Shown here: one piece after another, positions 44,524 through 53,475 of the stretch
Position numbering within the stretch: the first letter of the stretch is position 1
How the letters are laid out: the number at the start of each line of letters is the position of its first letter
From: Paenibacillus sp. S150
Lineage (GTDB): Bacteria; Bacillota; Bacilli; Paenibacillales; Paenibacillaceae
Direction of reading: 5' to 3'
Length of the DNA stretch: 64,000 nucleotides
Assembly: GCF_019352175.1 (NCBI RefSeq)
Contig: NZ_JACBYI010000001.1
Coordinates: 124,001-188,000 of the forward strand
Translations under genes and position numbers: made by a program
The notes under the pieces: generated by a model
The model's input: only the letters and a program-made list of their open reading frames with translations
Database searches by the model: none
What the model was told of the DNA's origin: nothing

Positions 44524-47001
44524 TTATATTGCCGTGTGCTCGGTTCTTCTGATCAAATCATTTTGCAAATCGGCGGACAGATCCGTGAAATAGGCGCTGT
44601 AGCCGGCGATCCGCACAAGCAGGTTGCGGTACTTGTCAGGGTCCCGCTGCGCATCCAGAAGCGTCTGCCTGTTGATAATGTTGAACTGCAGATGCCATAG
44701 GCGCAAATCGCTCCAGGTCCGGATAAAGGAAACAAGCTTCTCTGTCCCTTCTTCCCCGTCAATGACGGAAGGCGTAAGTTTAATGTTAAGCAATCTCGCG
44801 GCTCTTTCCCGGTAGTTGTAGTTCTTGGAGTAGTAATTGGAGAGCAAAACTGCCGTCGGTCCGTTAATGTCCGCACCATGCGAAGCGGAGGAACCGTCTG
44901 CGAGAGGGGTATAGGCCTTTCTGCCATTGGGCGTCGCTGCGACAACCTTGCCGAAAGGAACATGTGAAGTGAACGGAACGTAACGCAAATCAAGGTTAAC
45001 CCCGAGCTGCTTGGAGTAATGCCGTGTAAATTTCAAGGCTTCCTCATCCAATTCCCTAGCAATGGAATCGGCGTAATCATCGTTGTTGCCGTAGCTTGGC
45101 GCATGCGCCAGCAGCTGGCGGATGGCTTCATGACCCTCAAAATCAAGGTCTAGCGCTTCAATCAGCTGGGCCATCGAAATCCGCTTGTCCTCGTAAACCG
45201 CCTTTTTAATCGCGGCCAGAGAGTCAACCACCGTGCCGTAACCGATAAATTCGAAATAACCAAGATCGATTCCGCCCTCGATATGAGGCTCATGGATATC
45301 CTTATAATTCTGCAGGCACAGCTTGTGCATGGATGAGCTTAACGGGGCAGCAAAATGCTGGCTCCGCAGCCGGATAATCGCATGCTGCTGGATGAAGGCA
45401 TGCTTAAGAAAATACTTCTGTTGAGCCTTATAGGCCTCAAAGAACTGTTCCCACGACTCGAAGCTTAGCGGATCACCAGTCTCCAGTCCAAGGGTCTCTC
45501 CGGGATAGCGCAGCATTTGCCCGTTCCGCAGCGTCATTTCAACGGCAGCGGCAAAATTGATGTAGGCGCAGGGGCTGGTATACGTATCGCGGTTCGGCAT
45601 CCGGCATTCCGCACAGCCCGATACAGCGTAATCATAGGCCTCTTCAAAGGTTGCTCCCTTGGCCAGCAGCAGGGGTACAACTTCTTCATCATTGATCAGC
45701 TTCGGAAAACCCGAGCCTTCCTTGATGGTTTCCGCCACCTCATACAGGTAACGTCCCGGCGCTCTCGTGTGAATCCGGGCCGCCAGATCGGGATAGTTCA
45801 AAGGAAATTCCCGTTTGGACTGGAGCATCAGGTAAGTCAGCTCATTGGTCGCGTCCAGTCCGCCCGGAGTTTGTCCGCCGATCGTTACCGCTTCCCAGTG
45901 GGCATACCCTTCATTAAACGCGCCGCCTGTCGGCGAAATGTACAAATCCAGAAACTGTGCCATCGCATTCCACACACATTCCAGCAGTTCGATCACTTCC
46001 TGATCGGTAATGACTCCAAGCTTGATATCTTTTTGGTAAAACGGATAGAGGTACTGGTCCATTCTCCCGTTCGAAATAACGGTGCCCGTTTTCTGCTCCA
46101 GTCTAGAGAACATCTGGACGAACCATTGCGACTGCACTGCTTCATGGAAGCTGCGGGGCGGGTGTTCCGGCACATGCCCGCTGATCTCGGCGATTCTCAA
46201 CAGTTCGGCCTGGCGCACGGGATCTGCCTCGTTCTCGGCCAGCCTGGCCGCCAGTCTGGAATGGCGGTTGGCCCATAGCACAATAGCGTCGGACACGTTT
46301 ACTATGGCCTGCAGGAAGGGCAGCTTCTCCATGTTATCGGCCGGGCTGTACGGATCAAGCCGCCCGATCTCGTGCAGCGCTTCTTCTTTGATGCCCTTAT
46401 AGCCGATGCGCAGCACCTTCTCATAATCGTGCACCCACTGTATGGATGAACGGAAAGAGGCGGTCTCATTGACGATGAATCTGGATTTCAGCGGGTCTTC
46501 CGGATCATAGGTCACTTTCAGCGTATCCGCGGGCAGTGCGACCGCAAGCGCCTCATGAAAGGTTTTGCCTTTCCAGTACGGTGAAATCTCATTCACAATA
46601 ATTGCCGAATCCTCTTCGGTGAGATCGAAAGGCGACTGGCCGCGACTGGGCAAATCTCTGATCACTGTATCAAGATAGTCGCCATCCAGCTCCGGATACA
46701 GAATCCCGTACCGTCCGTTATATCCGCCTCTCCCCACAATCAGCTGATCCCCGTCTATGTAGACGGTAATGTGCCGGGCAATATGGAGAAGTGCCTTGGA
46801 CCATCGCAGAATTAGGGCTTCACCTTCCGATTCCTTGAATGATTCGGTAAATAGCCGCGCACGTTCTACATCAATTTTGGGCCGCTGATTCTGAAACGAA
46901 TGAAGGATGCGGCCTGCTCTTTCATGCCCGGAAATCGTCCGATCTCCAGGCGGATGGAGGAGTCTTTGTTCCTGGACCGACAATACCGATTGAACCGTCA
47001 T
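44524..47001 (-). CDS. Glycyl radical enzyme, probable isethionate sulfite-lyase (IslA-like)
   Basis: Oxygen-sensitive cytoplasmic enzyme of 825 residues. The catalytic Cys463 and base Glu465 lie in [11 protein letters not shown] (the C-x-E eliminase pattern, not the Cys-Cys of pyruvate formate-lyase). The radical Gly800 lies in [10 protein letters not shown]. As I remember the Bilophila isethionate sulfite-lyase, its key residues are R189, Q193, W374, C468, E470, R678, F682 and G805. Here R184, Q188, W369, C463, E465, R673, F677 and G800 are present, all at an offset of exactly five. IslA splits isethionate into acetaldehyde and sulfite. The taurine transporter and aminotransferase genes next door support a sulfonate substrate. 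A close alternative is the dihydroxypropanesulfonate lyase HpsG. The gene has its own promoter downstream of the GntR gene. Confidence 0.85.
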   Translation of the reverse strand: MTVQSVLSVQEQRLLHPPGDRTISGHERAGRILHSFQNQRPKIDVERARLFTESFKESEGEALILRWSKALLHIARHITVYIDGDQLIVGRGGYNGRYGILYPELDGDYLDTVIRDLPSRGQSPFDLTEEDSAIIVNEISPYWKGKTFHEALAVALPADTLKVTYDPEDPLKSRFIVNETASFRSSIQWVHDYEKVLRIGYKGIKEEALHEIGRLDPYSPADNMEKLPFLQAIVNVSDAIVLWANRHSRLAARLAENEADPVRQAELLRIAEISGHVPEHPPRSFHEAVQSQWFVQMFSRLEQKTGTVISNGRMDQYLYPFYQKDIKLGVITDQEVIELLECVWNAMAQFLDLYISPTGGAFNEGYAHWEAVTIGGQTPGGLDATNELTYLMLQSKREFPLNYPDLAARIHTRAPGRYLYEVAETIKEGSGFPKLINDEEVVPLLLAKGATFEEAYDYAVSGCAECRMPNRDTYTSPCAYINFAAAVEMTLRNGQMLRYPGETLGLETGDPLSFESWEQFFEAYKAQQKYFLKHAFIQQHAIIRLRSQHFAAPLSSSMHKLCLQNYKDIHEPHIEGGIDLGYFEFIGYGTVVDSLAAIKKAVYEDKRISMAQLIEALDLDFEGHEAIRQLLAHAPSYGNNDDYADSIARELDEEALKFTRHYSKQLGVNLDLRYVPFTSHVPFGKVVAATPNGRKAYTPLADGSSASHGADINGPTAVLLSNYYSKNYNYRERAARLLNIKLTPSVIDGEEGTEKLVSFIRTWSDLRLWHLQFNIINRQTLLDAQRDPDKYRNLLVRIAGYSAYFTDLSADLQNDLIRRTEHTAI

Positions 47002-47061
47002 AAGATCTCTCCCAACTAAACCCTAACTAAACAAGTAGGATTTGTTAAATTTATGTGCTCC

Positions 47062-47091
47062 ATCGTAAAGCGGCTAAGTTAATTTTGTCAA
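47062..47091 (-). promoter_or_regulatory. Promoter of the glycyl radical enzyme gene
   Basis: On the minus strand, TTGACA (47086-47091) is 18 bases from TACGAT (47062-47067), about 60 bases upstream of the start codon. A direct repeat TTAGTTAGGG/TTAGTTGGG precedes the ribosome binding site GGGAGAG. The gene can thus be transcribed separately from the upstream GntR gene. Confidence 0.55.
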
Positions 47092-47126
47092 TGGATTTTG
47101 ATAAAACGTATGGGAAGGTTCACAAA

Positions 47127-47852
47127 TCACAGCTTCCTTCTGCGGGTCAGATTGATCCGAAATGCATAATTATCTGCACGGTAAATGCTTTTTTCATATT
47201 CCAGGGGATTGCCGTCATGATCCAGCACCAGACGTTTGGACAGCAGGGCGCAGCTCGGCTCGGCTGTCATGCCCAGTAATTTCTTCTCTTCCACCGCCGG
47301 GATAATGGCACCGATCGTTTGCCTCGCCTCCCACAGGTTTAGTCCCAGTTCCGTTTCCAGCACATCATAGGTCGAGACATTGCTTAAATCCAGCTTAGCC
47401 AGCTTCTCGCCGATTTCCGGCGGATAATACTGCGTTTCCAGCACAACAGGCGTATCGTTCGCCAGGCGCAGCCGGATGGTCTCGTAGAGCTGAGGCACCC
47501 CGAAAATTTTGGCCGCGTCCTGCGGAGCTTCCACCATCCCTTGCTTTAGCACCCGGATATCGGGAGTAAGTCCGCGCTCACCGATAATATCAAAAAAAGT
47601 GCTTAAATTCCCCAGCCATTCCTCTATGGGCCGTACAGCAACAAAAGTGCCCAGCCCCTGCCGTGATTCAAGCATTCCATCATCAATCAGCGTGCGGATA
47701 GCACGGCGGATCGTCGCACGGCTCACAGAATATTTCTCCATAAGCTCATGCTCCGGCGGGATCTTTTCGGTGTATGTGCCTTTAAATATATCGTTGCGCA
47801 ATAAATTTCTAACTTGTAAATGCAGTGGGATCGAATTGCCTCTGTCAAGCAC
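47127..47852 (-). CDS. GntR family regulator (HutC/UTRA type), probable sulfonate regulator
   Basis: One-component regulator of 241 residues. The winged helix is at about 10-70 (IPPEHELMEKYSVSRATIRRAIRTLIDDGML), followed by a UTRA ligand domain (about 85-235: LYETIRLRLANDTPVVLETQYYPPEIGEKL and LVLDHDGNPLEYEKSIYRADNYAFRINLTRR). I prefer GTG 47852 because AAGGATG lies nine bases upstream; ATG 47864 is only four codons longer but abuts that site. The gene lies directly upstream of the glycyl radical enzyme and opposite the aminotransferase/taurine transporter operon. The 18-base palindrome between them overlaps its own -35, so autoregulation and control of both arms are likely. Confidence 0.92.
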   Translation of the reverse strand: MLDRGNSIPLHLQVRNLLRNDIFKGTYTEKIPPEHELMEKYSVSRATIRRAIRTLIDDGMLESRQGLGTFVAVRPIEEWLGNLSTFFDIIGERGLTPDIRVLKQGMVEAPQDAAKIFGVPQLYETIRLRLANDTPVVLETQYYPPEIGEKLAKLDLSNVSTYDVLETELGLNLWEARQTIGAIIPAVEEKKLLGMTAEPSCALLSKRLVLDHDGNPLEYEKSIYRADNYAFRINLTRRRKL

Positions 47853-47900
47853 TATGCATAACATCCTTTCTGTTCTACAATTATTCCTAGTAAGTTGATG

Positions 47901-47972
47901 CGATTATATATTATATCATCATTAGGTTGTCCGGACAACCTGTTGACAGGTTCAATTTTTATGTGGTAATTT
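47901..47972. promoter_or_regulatory. Back-to-back promoters sharing an 18-base operator
   Basis: The palindrome AGGTTGTCCGGACAACCT (47924-47941) is perfect. Leftward, its TTGTCC half lies 17 bases from TATAAT and so forms the -35 of the GntR promoter. Rightward, TTGACA (47943-47948) begins two bases after the palindrome, and TAATTT (47967-47972) with an extended TGG lies 18 bases on. One operator can therefore control both the GntR gene and the aminotransferase/transporter operon. Confidence 0.75.
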
Positions 47973-48011
47973 ATGTAGCAATCAATCTTATACAGCTGAT
48001 CAGATCACTGA

Positions 48012-48051
48012 AGGCTAAGCTGCGTCCTTATCTGGAGACGCATCTTAGCCT
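48012..48051 (+). promoter_or_regulatory. Leader hairpin before the aminotransferase operon
   Basis: AGGCTAAG-C-TGCGTC pairs with GACGCA-T-CTTAGCCT around ten bases. It lies in the 5' leader, 26 bases before the start codon, and is followed by the T-rich TCTATTCTTTTATTT. It looks like an attenuator or a transcript-stabilising stem. No known riboswitch consensus is evident. Confidence 0.6.
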
Positions 48052-48077
48052 CTATTCTTTTATTTGGGGGCCCAGCA

Positions 48078-49463
48078 ATGAAACAGGCATTGACGAGTGA
48101 GCCAAGTGCGGCTGAACTGGCAGAGCTTCACCGGGAGCACTTATGGCTGCATCTTACCAACCACAAGCTGTATGAAACACAGGAACCGCCGATTATGGCC
48201 GAGGGAAAAGGATATATGCTGAAGGATGTAAAGGGAAGGGAGTTTATAGACGGGCTGTCCGGCGGAGTCTGGGTTGTCAATGTGGGACACGGCAGAGAAA
48301 GCATTGCCGGCGCCGTAAGCGAGCAGATGAAGCTTCTGCCTTATTACGCCGGCTCCATGGCTACCCCGCCATATATCATGCTGGCTGCGAAGCTCGCTTC
48401 CCTGCTGCCTTCCCTGCCAAAGGTTTACATCTCGAACAGCGGCTCGGAGGCTAATGAGAAAGCGTTCAAGATGGTCAGACAATACTTTTCCGCGGAATCC
48501 ACCGGCAAGCAGAAATACAAAATCCTTTACCGGAACAGGGATTATCACGGCACTACTCTAGCTGCCCTGGCCAGCAGCGGGCAAGAGGAGCGAAAAACGG
48601 GCTTTGGCCCGCTGCCGGAGGGATTCGCCGAAATCCCCCACGCCCTGTGTTACCGCTGTGCGTTCGGCAAAAGCTACCCCGGCTGCAACATTGACTGTGC
48701 CCGCGCGCTCGAACAAGTGATCGGGCAAGAGGGGGAAGACACGGTTGCAGCGTTGATCGTCGAGCCGATTACCGCAGGAGGCGGCATCATTCCTCCGGTT
48801 CCGGAGTATTATCCCATCCTGCAGGAAATCTGCCGCCGATATGAGGTGCTGCTGATTATGGACGAGGTTGTTACAGGCTTCGGCAGAACGGGAGCCCTAT
48901 TCGGGCACCAGCATTACGATGTACAGCCGGATATCATTACCTTGGCCAAGGGTCTGGCAAGCGGCTATATGCCAATTTCGGCTACAGTCGCGCGCAAAGA
49001 AATATTTAACAGGTTTATGGCCGGGCCGGACGAGCCGAACGGTTTTTTCCGGGATATCAGCACCTTCGGCGGTTGTGCAGGCAGCTCGGTCGCAGCACTG
49101 GAGAACATCCGGATTATTGAAGAGGAAAGGTTGACGGAAAACAGCGCCATCATGGGCGCCTACCTGATGGAGCGTCTGAAGGAGCTTGAGCAGCTTCCCA
49201 TTGTGGGCAACGTCCGGGGGCAAGGTCTGCTGGCTGGTATAGAGCTGGTAGTGGATAAAAGGTCCAAACAGCCGCTCCCTGAGAAACGGCTGGCCCAGAT
49301 CGTGGCTTATGCCCGGGAGGAAGGCGTAATCATCGGCAGAATGATGCGCAGTGTGCCGGGCTGCAACAATGTGATCTATATGGCGCCCCCCCTTGTCATC
49401 GACAAGCCGGGGATCGACCGGATCGTCGATGTGCTGCGGAATGCTCTCCGCAAACAGCTATAG
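48078..49463 (+). CDS. Class III PLP aminotransferase, probable taurine-pyruvate aminotransferase
   Basis: Cytoplasmic PLP enzyme of 461 residues. The PLP Lys is K291 in ITLAKGLASGYMPIS, the cofactor-binding Asp lies in LLIMDEVVTGFGRTG, and SNSGSEANEKAFK is the phosphate site. The N-terminal stretch FIDGLSGGVWVVNVGHGRES fits omega-amino acid aminotransferases of the taurine/beta-alanine group. As first gene of an operon followed at once by TauCAB-like transporter genes, it most likely converts taurine plus pyruvate to sulfoacetaldehyde plus alanine. Another omega-amino acid substrate cannot be excluded from sequence alone. Confidence 0.88.
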   Translation: MKQALTSEPSAAELAELHREHLWLHLTNHKLYETQEPPIMAEGKGYMLKDVKGREFIDGLSGGVWVVNVGHGRESIAGAVSEQMKLLPYYAGSMATPPYIMLAAKLASLLPSLPKVYISNSGSEANEKAFKMVRQYFSAESTGKQKYKILYRNRDYHGTTLAALASSGQEERKTGFGPLPEGFAEIPHALCYRCAFGKSYPGCNIDCARALEQVIGQEGEDTVAALIVEPITAGGGIIPPVPEYYPILQEICRRYEVLLIMDEVVTGFGRTGALFGHQHYDVQPDIITLAKGLASGYMPISATVARKEIFNRFMAGPDEPNGFFRDISTFGGCAGSSVAALENIRIIEEERLTENSAIMGAYLMERLKELEQLPIVGNVRGQGLLAGIELVVDKRSKQPLPEKRLAQIVAYAREEGVIIGRMMRSVPGCNNVIYMAPPLVIDKPGIDRIVDVLRNALRKQL

Positions 49464-49518
49464 GCCTGAATAAGGATAGGGATCATCCTGTCATACTGCC
49501 CGGGAAAGGAGTCATCAG

Positions 49519-50325
49519 GTGCCCAAGCTTGCAAAACTGAAGTGTTGGATTTCGAAGAAAATATCGATTGAGCGGCTGTTAACCATAGGCACCATTCTTG
49601 TTCTGTTTCTAATCTGGTTCGCCGTCACAGAGCTCAAGCTGGTGTCCGGGATTCTTGTGCCTTCCCCCCGAAAAGTATTTTCCAGCTTTGTCCAAATTCT
49701 GCAGGAAGGCTACAAAGACCATAGTTTGCTGACACATCTTACAGATAGTCTGATGCGGTTGCTGAGCTCATTTGTACTGGTCATCCTGACCGCTGTCCCG
49801 CTCGGACTGCTCAGCGGCTATAACTCTAAAATACGCGCCATCATGTATCCGCTCGTAGAATTCTATCGTCCGCTCCCTCCGCTTGCCTACTATACACTGC
49901 TAGTGCTGTGGATGGGAATTGAAGATTCCTCCAAGATAGCGCTGCTGTATCTGGCGGGCTTTGCTCCTGTGTTTATTGCCTGTGAATCAGGAGTCCGCAA
50001 ATTGAAACAGGATTATATCGACGGGGCTTATACCCTTGGGGCAGACAGCAGGCAGATTTTCTATCATGTTGTTTTCCCCTCTTGCCTGCCGGATATTTTC
50101 ATCGGTCTGAGAACGGCGTTCGGCGTCTCCTATACAACACTGGTGGCAGCCGAAATGGTGGCGGCCGTAACGGGCATTGGCTGGATGGTGCTGGATGCCA
50201 GCAAATTTTTGCGGAGCGACATTATTTTTGTCGGCATAATCATTATGGGCCTTACTGGAATGCTGATTGACGCCATGCTGCGGGCCATTGAACAAGCAGT
50301 GGTGCCGTGGAAAGGCAAAGAATAA
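49519..50325 (+). CDS. Taurine-type ABC transporter permease (TauC-like)
   Basis: Membrane subunit of 268 residues with about six helices. The segment FYRPLPPLAYYTLLVLWMGI followed by EDSSKIALLYLAGFAPVFIA is very close to E. coli TauC as I remember it, as is TLVAAEMVAAVTGIGWMVLDASKF. The start is GTG 49519 behind GGAAAGGAG. It sits between the aminotransferase and the binding-protein genes and should form the taurine channel with two copies of itself. Confidence 0.9.
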   Translation: MPKLAKLKCWISKKISIERLLTIGTILVLFLIWFAVTELKLVSGILVPSPRKVFSSFVQILQEGYKDHSLLTHLTDSLMRLLSSFVLVILTAVPLGLLSGYNSKIRAIMYPLVEFYRPLPPLAYYTLLVLWMGIEDSSKIALLYLAGFAPVFIACESGVRKLKQDYIDGAYTLGADSRQIFYHVVFPSCLPDIFIGLRTAFGVSYTTLVAAEMVAAVTGIGWMVLDASKFLRSDIIFVGIIIMGLTGMLIDAMLRAIEQAVVPWKGKE

Positions 50326-50343
50326 AACCTGGGAGGAATTATA

Positions 50344-51375
50344 TTGAAAAAAAAGCTTAGACTGTTGCTCACCGGCGGATTAGTGCTTGTACTCTCGGCG
50401 CAGCTTAACGGATGCGGCGACAGCAAGGAAGCCGGGGGCTCTGCAAAACCGGAATCGGTTACGATCGGTTATCAGGACATCCCCAATGATGAAATTGTCG
50501 CCAAAGCCAAGGACTGGTACGAAGATGCGCTCGGCGTGCCGGTCAACTTCAAAAAATTCGATTCAGGGCGGGATGTGAACACCGCCTTTGCTTCGAAGAG
50601 CATCGATATCGGCCTGCTCGGCAGCACACCTGCTTCCGTGGGCATCACTACCGGGCTGGAATATGAAGTGTTCTGGATTCACGATGTGATCGGCGCCGCC
50701 GAATCACTTGCGGTCAAGAACAGTGCCGGCATCAGCTCCATCAAGGAGCTGGCAGGCAAAAAGGTTGCCGTTCCCTTCAGTTCCACTGCACACTACAGCT
50801 TGCTGAATGCGCTGGAGCTTGCGGGTGTCAGTTTGGCGGATGTGCAGATTCTGGATATGCAGCCGAACGATATTTTTGCCGCCTGGCAAAGAGGCGATAT
50901 TGACGCCGCTTATGTATGGAATCCAGTGCTGGGCGAACTGCTGAAGGACGGCACAGCCCTTACCGACAGCGGAAAATTAGCCGAACAAGGCATTGTGACC
51001 GCAGATGTCGGAGCAGTCAGTAAAGCGTTTGCCGGAAAATATCCGGACATTGTGGCCAAGTACATCAAGGTTCAGCAAAAAGCCTACGACCTGTATACCA
51101 GCAACCCCGATGAGGCTGCCGAAGCACTGGCTAAAGGCCTTAACATCGACAAAGCCGAGGCGCTGAAGCAGACGAATGATCTCATCTGGCTGTCCGCCAG
51201 TGAACAAATATCCGCCAATTACTTTGGAACCAGTGACAGCAAGGGGGATTTGGCCAGTATTCTGAAGGCTACTGCAGACTTTCTGGTGGAGCAGAAGGCC
51301 TTGGAGAAGGCACCGGAGCTGGAGGTCTTTAAACAGGCTATCGACTCCGGATATATAGAGCTTTCACTGAAATAA
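50344..51375 (+). CDS. Taurine-binding lipoprotein (TauA-like)
   Basis: Substrate-binding protein of 343 residues, lipid-anchored (signal ending LNGC, Cys24). Key stretches match TauA: KKFDSGRDVNTAFASKSIDI near residue 75, VAVPFSSTAHYSLLNALELA near 140 and IFAAWQRGDIDAAYVWNPVL near 178. The start is TTG 50344 behind GGGAGGAATTATA. It captures taurine or a related sulfonate for the adjacent permease and ATPase. It is clearly distinct from the SsuA-like protein of the next operon. Confidence 0.9.
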   Translation: MKKKLRLLLTGGLVLVLSAQLNGCGDSKEAGGSAKPESVTIGYQDIPNDEIVAKAKDWYEDALGVPVNFKKFDSGRDVNTAFASKSIDIGLLGSTPASVGITTGLEYEVFWIHDVIGAAESLAVKNSAGISSIKELAGKKVAVPFSSTAHYSLLNALELAGVSLADVQILDMQPNDIFAAWQRGDIDAAYVWNPVLGELLKDGTALTDSGKLAEQGIVTADVGAVSKAFAGKYPDIVAKYIKVQQKAYDLYTSNPDEAAEALAKGLNIDKAEALKQTNDLIWLSASEQISANYFGTSDSKGDLASILKATADFLVEQKALEKAPELEVFKQAIDSGYIELSLK

Positions 51376-51394
51376 GGACGGGAGGTCTGGCTGC

Positions 51395-52225
51395 ATGCCC
51401 ATAACGGAAATGAACGCATTGGAGAAAAGTCCGGAGATTATTATATCCGTGGAGAAGGTGTCCCTCGCCTACGGGCAAGGCAACGGAGCAAATGTGCTGG
51501 AGGATATTGAGTTACAGCTGTATGAAGGCGAATTCGTTTGTCTTCTGGGACCATCCGGCTGCGGAAAAAGCACGCTGCTCAAAATTATTGCCGGCTTGAT
51601 CGCCCCGACAAAAGGCACTGCTAGGATGGACGGTAAAAATATCAAGGGACCGGAACGGCATCGTGGAGTTGTGTTTCAGCAGCCCCCGCTTTATTTCTGG
51701 CTGAGCACCAGGGAGAATGTCAGATTTGGACTGAAGATGCGTAAAATTCCGAAGCCGGAAAGCTTGAAGCTTGCCGATGAGTATTTGCGCAAGGTCGGTT
51801 TGCAGGACTATGCACAGCATAAGCCTTATGAACTGTCCGGAGGGATGAAGCAGCGCGTGGCGATTGCCCGGGCACTCGTCAACAGTCCGCGCGTGCTGTT
51901 AATGGATGAACCCTTTGGCGCACTGGATGCGCTGACCCGCGAAGAGATGCAGGCACTGCTGCGGAATATATGGCGGGATACGGGATGCACGATTCTATTC
52001 ATCACCCATGATGTCGATGAAGCCCTGTCACTGGGAACCCGGGTGCTAGTAATGTCAAGAACTCCCGGCCGCATTATCCAGGAGTTTTCCACCTCGTTCA
52101 CCTATGGCATTACCGCTGAAAGCTCCAGCCGAACCCGCTATTCCCAGGACTTTCTGCAGCTTCGGGAAGAAATTCTCCAATTGATTAACAAGCAAAAGCT
52201 TTCTTCTGCCGGCAACCAGACTTAA
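51395..52225 (+). CDS. Taurine-type ABC transporter ATPase (TauB-like)
   Basis: ATP-binding subunit of 276 residues: Walker [10 protein letters not shown] (52-60), Q loop in VVFQQPPL, signature [14 protein letters not shown], Walker [12 protein letters not shown] and switch His in FITHDVDEAL. It belongs to the nitrate/sulfonate/taurine family. Start ATG follows GGGAGG. It completes the aminotransferase-TauC-TauA-TauB operon. Confidence 0.92.
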   Translation: MPITEMNALEKSPEIIISVEKVSLAYGQGNGANVLEDIELQLYEGEFVCLLGPSGCGKSTLLKIIAGLIAPTKGTARMDGKNIKGPERHRGVVFQQPPLYFWLSTRENVRFGLKMRKIPKPESLKLADEYLRKVGLQDYAQHKPYELSGGMKQRVAIARALVNSPRVLLMDEPFGALDALTREEMQALLRNIWRDTGCTILFITHDVDEALSLGTRVLVMSRTPGRIIQEFSTSFTYGITAESSSRTRYSQDFLQLREEILQLINKQKLSSAGNQT

Positions 52226-52303
52226 TCTGCAAAGGTGAAGTACTTAGCATATTCATAAACCAAGTATTCCAATATACAAAATGTAATTAAAGGAGGTCTC
52301 TGT
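52226..52303 (+). promoter_or_regulatory. AT-rich gap before ssuD
   Basis: This 78-base AT-rich gap separates the taurine operon from the alkanesulfonate operon and ends in AAAGGAGG. It is long enough for a separate promoter, but no clear hexamer pair, terminator stem or CymR-like site was found, so read-through from the taurine operon is possible. Confidence 0.35.
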
Positions 52304-53461
52304 GTGAATATATTCTGGTTTATTCCTACCTATGGTGATGGCCGATATCTGGGAACAGAAACCGGCAGCAGAGCGACATCACCCGGATATTACCGGCAAG
52401 TCGCCACTGCCGCCGACGAGCTTGGTTATGAAGGCGTGCTGATTCCCACCGGAAGGGGCTGTGAAGATGCCTGGGTCATTGCCTCTTCATTGATTCCCTT
52501 GACGAAGCGGCTCAAGTTTCTGGTCGCGGTCCGTCCGGACCTCATGTCTCCCACACTTGCAGCGCGGATGGCCTCTACCTTTGACCGCAGCTCCGGAGGC
52601 CGTCTGCTCCTGAATGTGGTCACCGGGGGCGATCCCGCAGAGCTTCAGGCGGACGGTGTATTTCTTAATCATGATGAACGCTATGAACGAGCGGATGAGT
52701 TCCTTACCGTCTGGCGGCAGGCCATCTCCCAGCAGGAAATCACCTTCTCGGGCAAGCATATCCAAGTCACCAATGCCAAAGTGCTGCTGCCCACAGTTCA
52801 AACTCCTTACCCTCCGCTGTATTTCGGAGGATCATCGGATGCGGCGCTGCATACGGCAGCCAAGCATATCGACGTATATCTTACCTGGGGCGAACCGCCT
52901 GAGCAGGTAAAAGCCAAAATTGCAGCCGTCCGTCGGCTCGCGGAGCTGGAAGGCCGGACCGTCCGCTTCGGCATCCGGCTGCATGTGATCGTCCGCGAGA
53001 CACGGGAGGAAGCATGGAAAGCGGCGGAACGGCTGATTTCCCATCTGGATGATGACACCATTGCCGGGGCACAGCATGTATTTGCCAATATGGACTCCGT
53101 CGGGCAGCGCAGAATGGCAGAGCTGCATGGCGGGGACCGCTCCAGGCTGGAGATCAGCCCGGATTTATGGGCCGGTGTTGGTCTGGTCCGCGGGGGTGCC
53201 GGCACGGCTCTGGTCGGTGATCCCGAGACTGTGGCGCTGCGGATGCTTGAATATCAGGAGCTTGGCTTAGAAACCTTTGTGCTCTCCGGATATCCCCACC
53301 TGGAGGAAGCCTACCGGGTGGCGGAGCTGCTCTTCCCGCTGCTGCCGCTCGAAGGCTCCGCCGGCTATCCGGTCCAGAGTTCCAGAGGAGAGGCCGTTGC
53401 ACTCGGGAACTCTGTGATTTCGAAATCCGTGGGGCACTCCAAGCCGCCTCAAGACCAATAA
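52304..53461 (+). CDS. ssuD: FMNH2-dependent alkanesulfonate monooxygenase
   Basis: Luciferase-like flavin monooxygenase of 385 residues that releases sulfite and an aldehyde from alkanesulfonates using oxygen. Similarity to E. coli SsuD is very high along the whole length: [66 protein letters not shown] and [19 protein letters not shown]. The active-site Cys and Arg regions (GRGCEDAW and LVRGGAGT) are intact. Start GTG follows AAAGGAGG. It needs reduced FMN from a reductase (SsuE or another), not encoded in this window. It opens the ssu operon. Confidence 0.96.
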   Translation: MNIFWFIPTYGDGRYLGTETGSRATSPGYYRQVATAADELGYEGVLIPTGRGCEDAWVIASSLIPLTKRLKFLVAVRPDLMSPTLAARMASTFDRSSGGRLLLNVVTGGDPAELQADGVFLNHDERYERADEFLTVWRQAISQQEITFSGKHIQVTNAKVLLPTVQTPYPPLYFGGSSDAALHTAAKHIDVYLTWGEPPEQVKAKIAAVRRLAELEGRTVRFGIRLHVIVRETREEAWKAAERLISHLDDDTIAGAQHVFANMDSVGQRRMAELHGGDRSRLEISPDLWAGVGLVRGGAGTALVGDPETVALRMLEYQELGLETFVLSGYPHLEEAYRVAELLFPLLPLEGSAGYPVQSSRGEAVALGNSVISKSVGHSKPPQDQ

Positions 53462-53475
53462 AGGGAGGTACGCTC

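Noticed and set aside
44524..47001. Pyruvate formate-lyase or choline TMA-lyase as identity of the glycyl radical enzyme
   Set aside because: The active site has Cys-Ala-Glu, not Cys-Cys as in pyruvate formate-lyase. The Arg/Gln/Arg/Phe set and the taurine transporter genes fit a sulfonate lyase better than CutC, and no ethanolamine-like or microcompartment genes are present.
48012..48051. Known riboswitch such as an S-box or T-box
   Set aside because: It is a single simple stem. There is no multi-stem core, no T-box sequence and no SAM-binding consensus.
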